This document shows, piece after piece, positions 6,898-7,820 of a stretch of DNA of 7,820 nt. Within the stretch, counting starts at the first letter, position 1. Each line of letters begins with the position of its first letter. Origin of the DNA: an uncultured Eubacteriales bacterium (GTDB taxonomy: Bacteria; Bacillota; Clostridia; Lachnospirales; Lachnospiraceae); contig UQZF01000134.1 in NCBI GenBank assembly GCA_900545455.1, positions 1 to 7,820 on the forward strand, in the 5' to 3' direction. The notes beneath the pieces were generated by a model, which worked only from the letters and a program-made list of their open reading frames with translations, was not told the DNA's origin and ran no database searches. The translations under genes and the position numbers were made by a program.

Positions 6898-7820
6898 TTA
6901 CTGAGCTGTCTTACGTTCAAAAAAGACCTTGTATGCACTTTGGGCATTAACCACGTCACTGACTGCTGTAACTTCAAACGGTGAATGCATGGACAATATC
7001 GGAACTCCTACATCCACGGTATCTATATTATAATTTGACAGAAATTTTCCTGCCGTTCTTCCACCGCCTGCATCCACTTTTCCCGCTTCTCCTGTCTGAT
7101 ACAGAATGTTATTATCCGAAAAAAGTCTGTGCGTCAATGACAGAAATTCGATTGTCGCATCCTGTGTGTCTGCCTTTCCGCCTGAGCCGCGATATTTTGA
7201 TATTACAACTCCGCCTCCTAAATGACACATATTCCTCGGCTCTGCCTCCTCAGGATAATTAGGGTCAAGTGTTGTGATTACATCACCCGAAAAACAGAGT
7301 GATTTCTCCAGAACTTTTCTTATTTTACAGCCTTCCTTTTCTGCCAAATCCTCAAGAAAGTCTCTAAAATAAGGTGACTGAACGCCTGTGACTCCTGCCG
7401 AGCCCGTCTCCTCCCTGTCTGTCAGAATCAAAAGTGCTGTATATTCCGGTATCTCCACTTCCGTCAACGCTGTCAACCCTGTAAACGCACATACCTTATC
7501 ATCCTGTCCGTATGCACCAAGAAGTGTTCCGTCAAATCCAACTCTTTTCGGCTTAAAAGCCGGAACCAGAGAAAGCTCGGAGGAAATCAAGTCATCCGAA
7601 TCTATATCATATTTTTCTTTCAACAGCTTTAAAAACGAATCCGGAAGTTTTCCCGATTTGTCGGCAGTTCCAATTACTGCATTCAAGCCCTCTCCGTTAA
7701 TAACATCCGAGCCCTTAAGCTGCAACTGCCTTCCCGAAATATGCGGAGGCAGGTCTGTGACAGTTAATACCGGCTCTGTCTCATCTTCTCCGATACATAT
7801 TTTCACAATCTCACCATTCT
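6898..7820 (-). CDS. apeA: M18 family metallo-aminopeptidase, ApeA type (partial, N-terminus beyond right edge)
   Basis: This is a cytosolic zinc aminopeptidase of the tetrahedral M18 family, which releases N-terminal (often acidic) residues from short peptides. About 306 residues are visible, against a family length of roughly 430-470, so about 130-160 N-terminal residues, including the His-x-Asp metal/catalytic motif, lie off the right edge. The frame is open to the edge (Asn-Gly-Glu-Ile precede a GTG at 7806), so that GTG is an internal Val codon and not a start. Numbered from the GTG codon, landmarks are LNAVIG (41-46), GAYGQDDKVCAFTGL (97-111) with a metal Asp, DREETGS (130-136) with the general-base and metal Glu pair, SGDV (173-176), LDPNYPEEAEPRN (180-192), the 'GGGVVISKYRGSGGK' segment (197-211), KVDAGGG (243-249) and SMHSPFEV (272-279) with the last metal His. 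GGGRT replaces the more usual GGGGT. The TAA stop is 49 bases before the next start. Confidence 0.93.
   Translation of the reverse strand, partial: NGEIVKICIGEDETEPVLTVTDLPPHISGRQLQLKGSDVINGEGLNAVIGTADKSGKLPDSFLKLLKEKYDIDSDDLISSELSLVPAFKPKRVGFDGTLLGAYGQDDKVCAFTGLTALTEVEIPEYTALLILTDREETGSAGVTGVQSPYFRDFLEDLAEKEGCKIRKVLEKSLCFSGDVITTLDPNYPEEAEPRNMCHLGGGVVISKYRGSGGKADTQDATIEFLSLTHRLFSDNNILYQTGEAGKVDAGGGRTAGKFLSNYNIDTVDVGVPILSMHSPFEVTAVSDVVNAQSAYKVFFERKTAQ

Noticed and set aside
6898..7806. GTG at 7806 as the start of the M18 peptidase.
   Set aside because: The frame stays open to the window edge, there is no convincing ribosome binding site, and starting there would omit the N-terminal metal-binding portion. 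The gene is cut by the window, not short.

Overview
The window is a left-pointing stretch of bacterial chromosome. Seven protein-coding regions lie head to tail on the minus strand, separated by only 4 to 49 bases, and both window edges cut through a gene. The AT-leaning codons, the strong GGAGG-type ribosome binding sites, the clostridial style of the substrate-binding lipoprotein, and the presence of an ApeA-type M18 peptidase and a PepC-type peptidase suggest a low-GC Firmicute. Clostridia, perhaps Lachnospiraceae, is the best guess. This is inferred from style, as no rRNA or other marker gene is present.

In the direction of transcription (right to left) the layout is: (1) an M18 metallo-aminopeptidase missing its N-terminus at the right edge (7820-6898); (2) a fold-type I PLP enzyme of the O-acetylhomoserine sulfhydrylase family (6848-5619); (3) a fold-type III PLP enzyme related to D-serine dehydratase and D-threonine aldolase (5614-4499); (4) a divergent creatininase-family protein (4468-3731); (5) a C1B cysteine aminopeptidase related to PepC and bleomycin hydrolase (3719-2394); (6) a family 5 (peptide-type) ABC substrate-binding lipoprotein (2367-688); (7) the first part of the OppB/DppB-type permease, which runs off the left edge (670-1). 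The partner permease and the ATPases probably follow to the left, outside the window.

Taken together, the set reads as an import-and-dismantle operon. A lipoprotein and permease would bring in a peptide or peptide-like compound, and two aminopeptidases plus a creatininase-like amidohydrolase would open it. Two PLP enzymes would then work on the released residues: a D- or beta-hydroxy-amino-acid type enzyme, and a sulfur-amino-acid or gamma-substituted amino acid enzyme. The substrate is not identifiable from sequence. Several proteins depart from their family consensus at functional positions. The creatininase-like protein lacks three of the five usual metal ligands, the PepC-like protein lacks the usual C-terminal arm sequence, and the binding protein appears to have Asn where OppA has the Asp that binds the peptide amino group. 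These departures make a specialised rather than housekeeping role plausible.

I see no terminator, riboswitch, RNA gene, repeat, mobile element or CRISPR in the window, and no non-coding stretch longer than about 50 bases.
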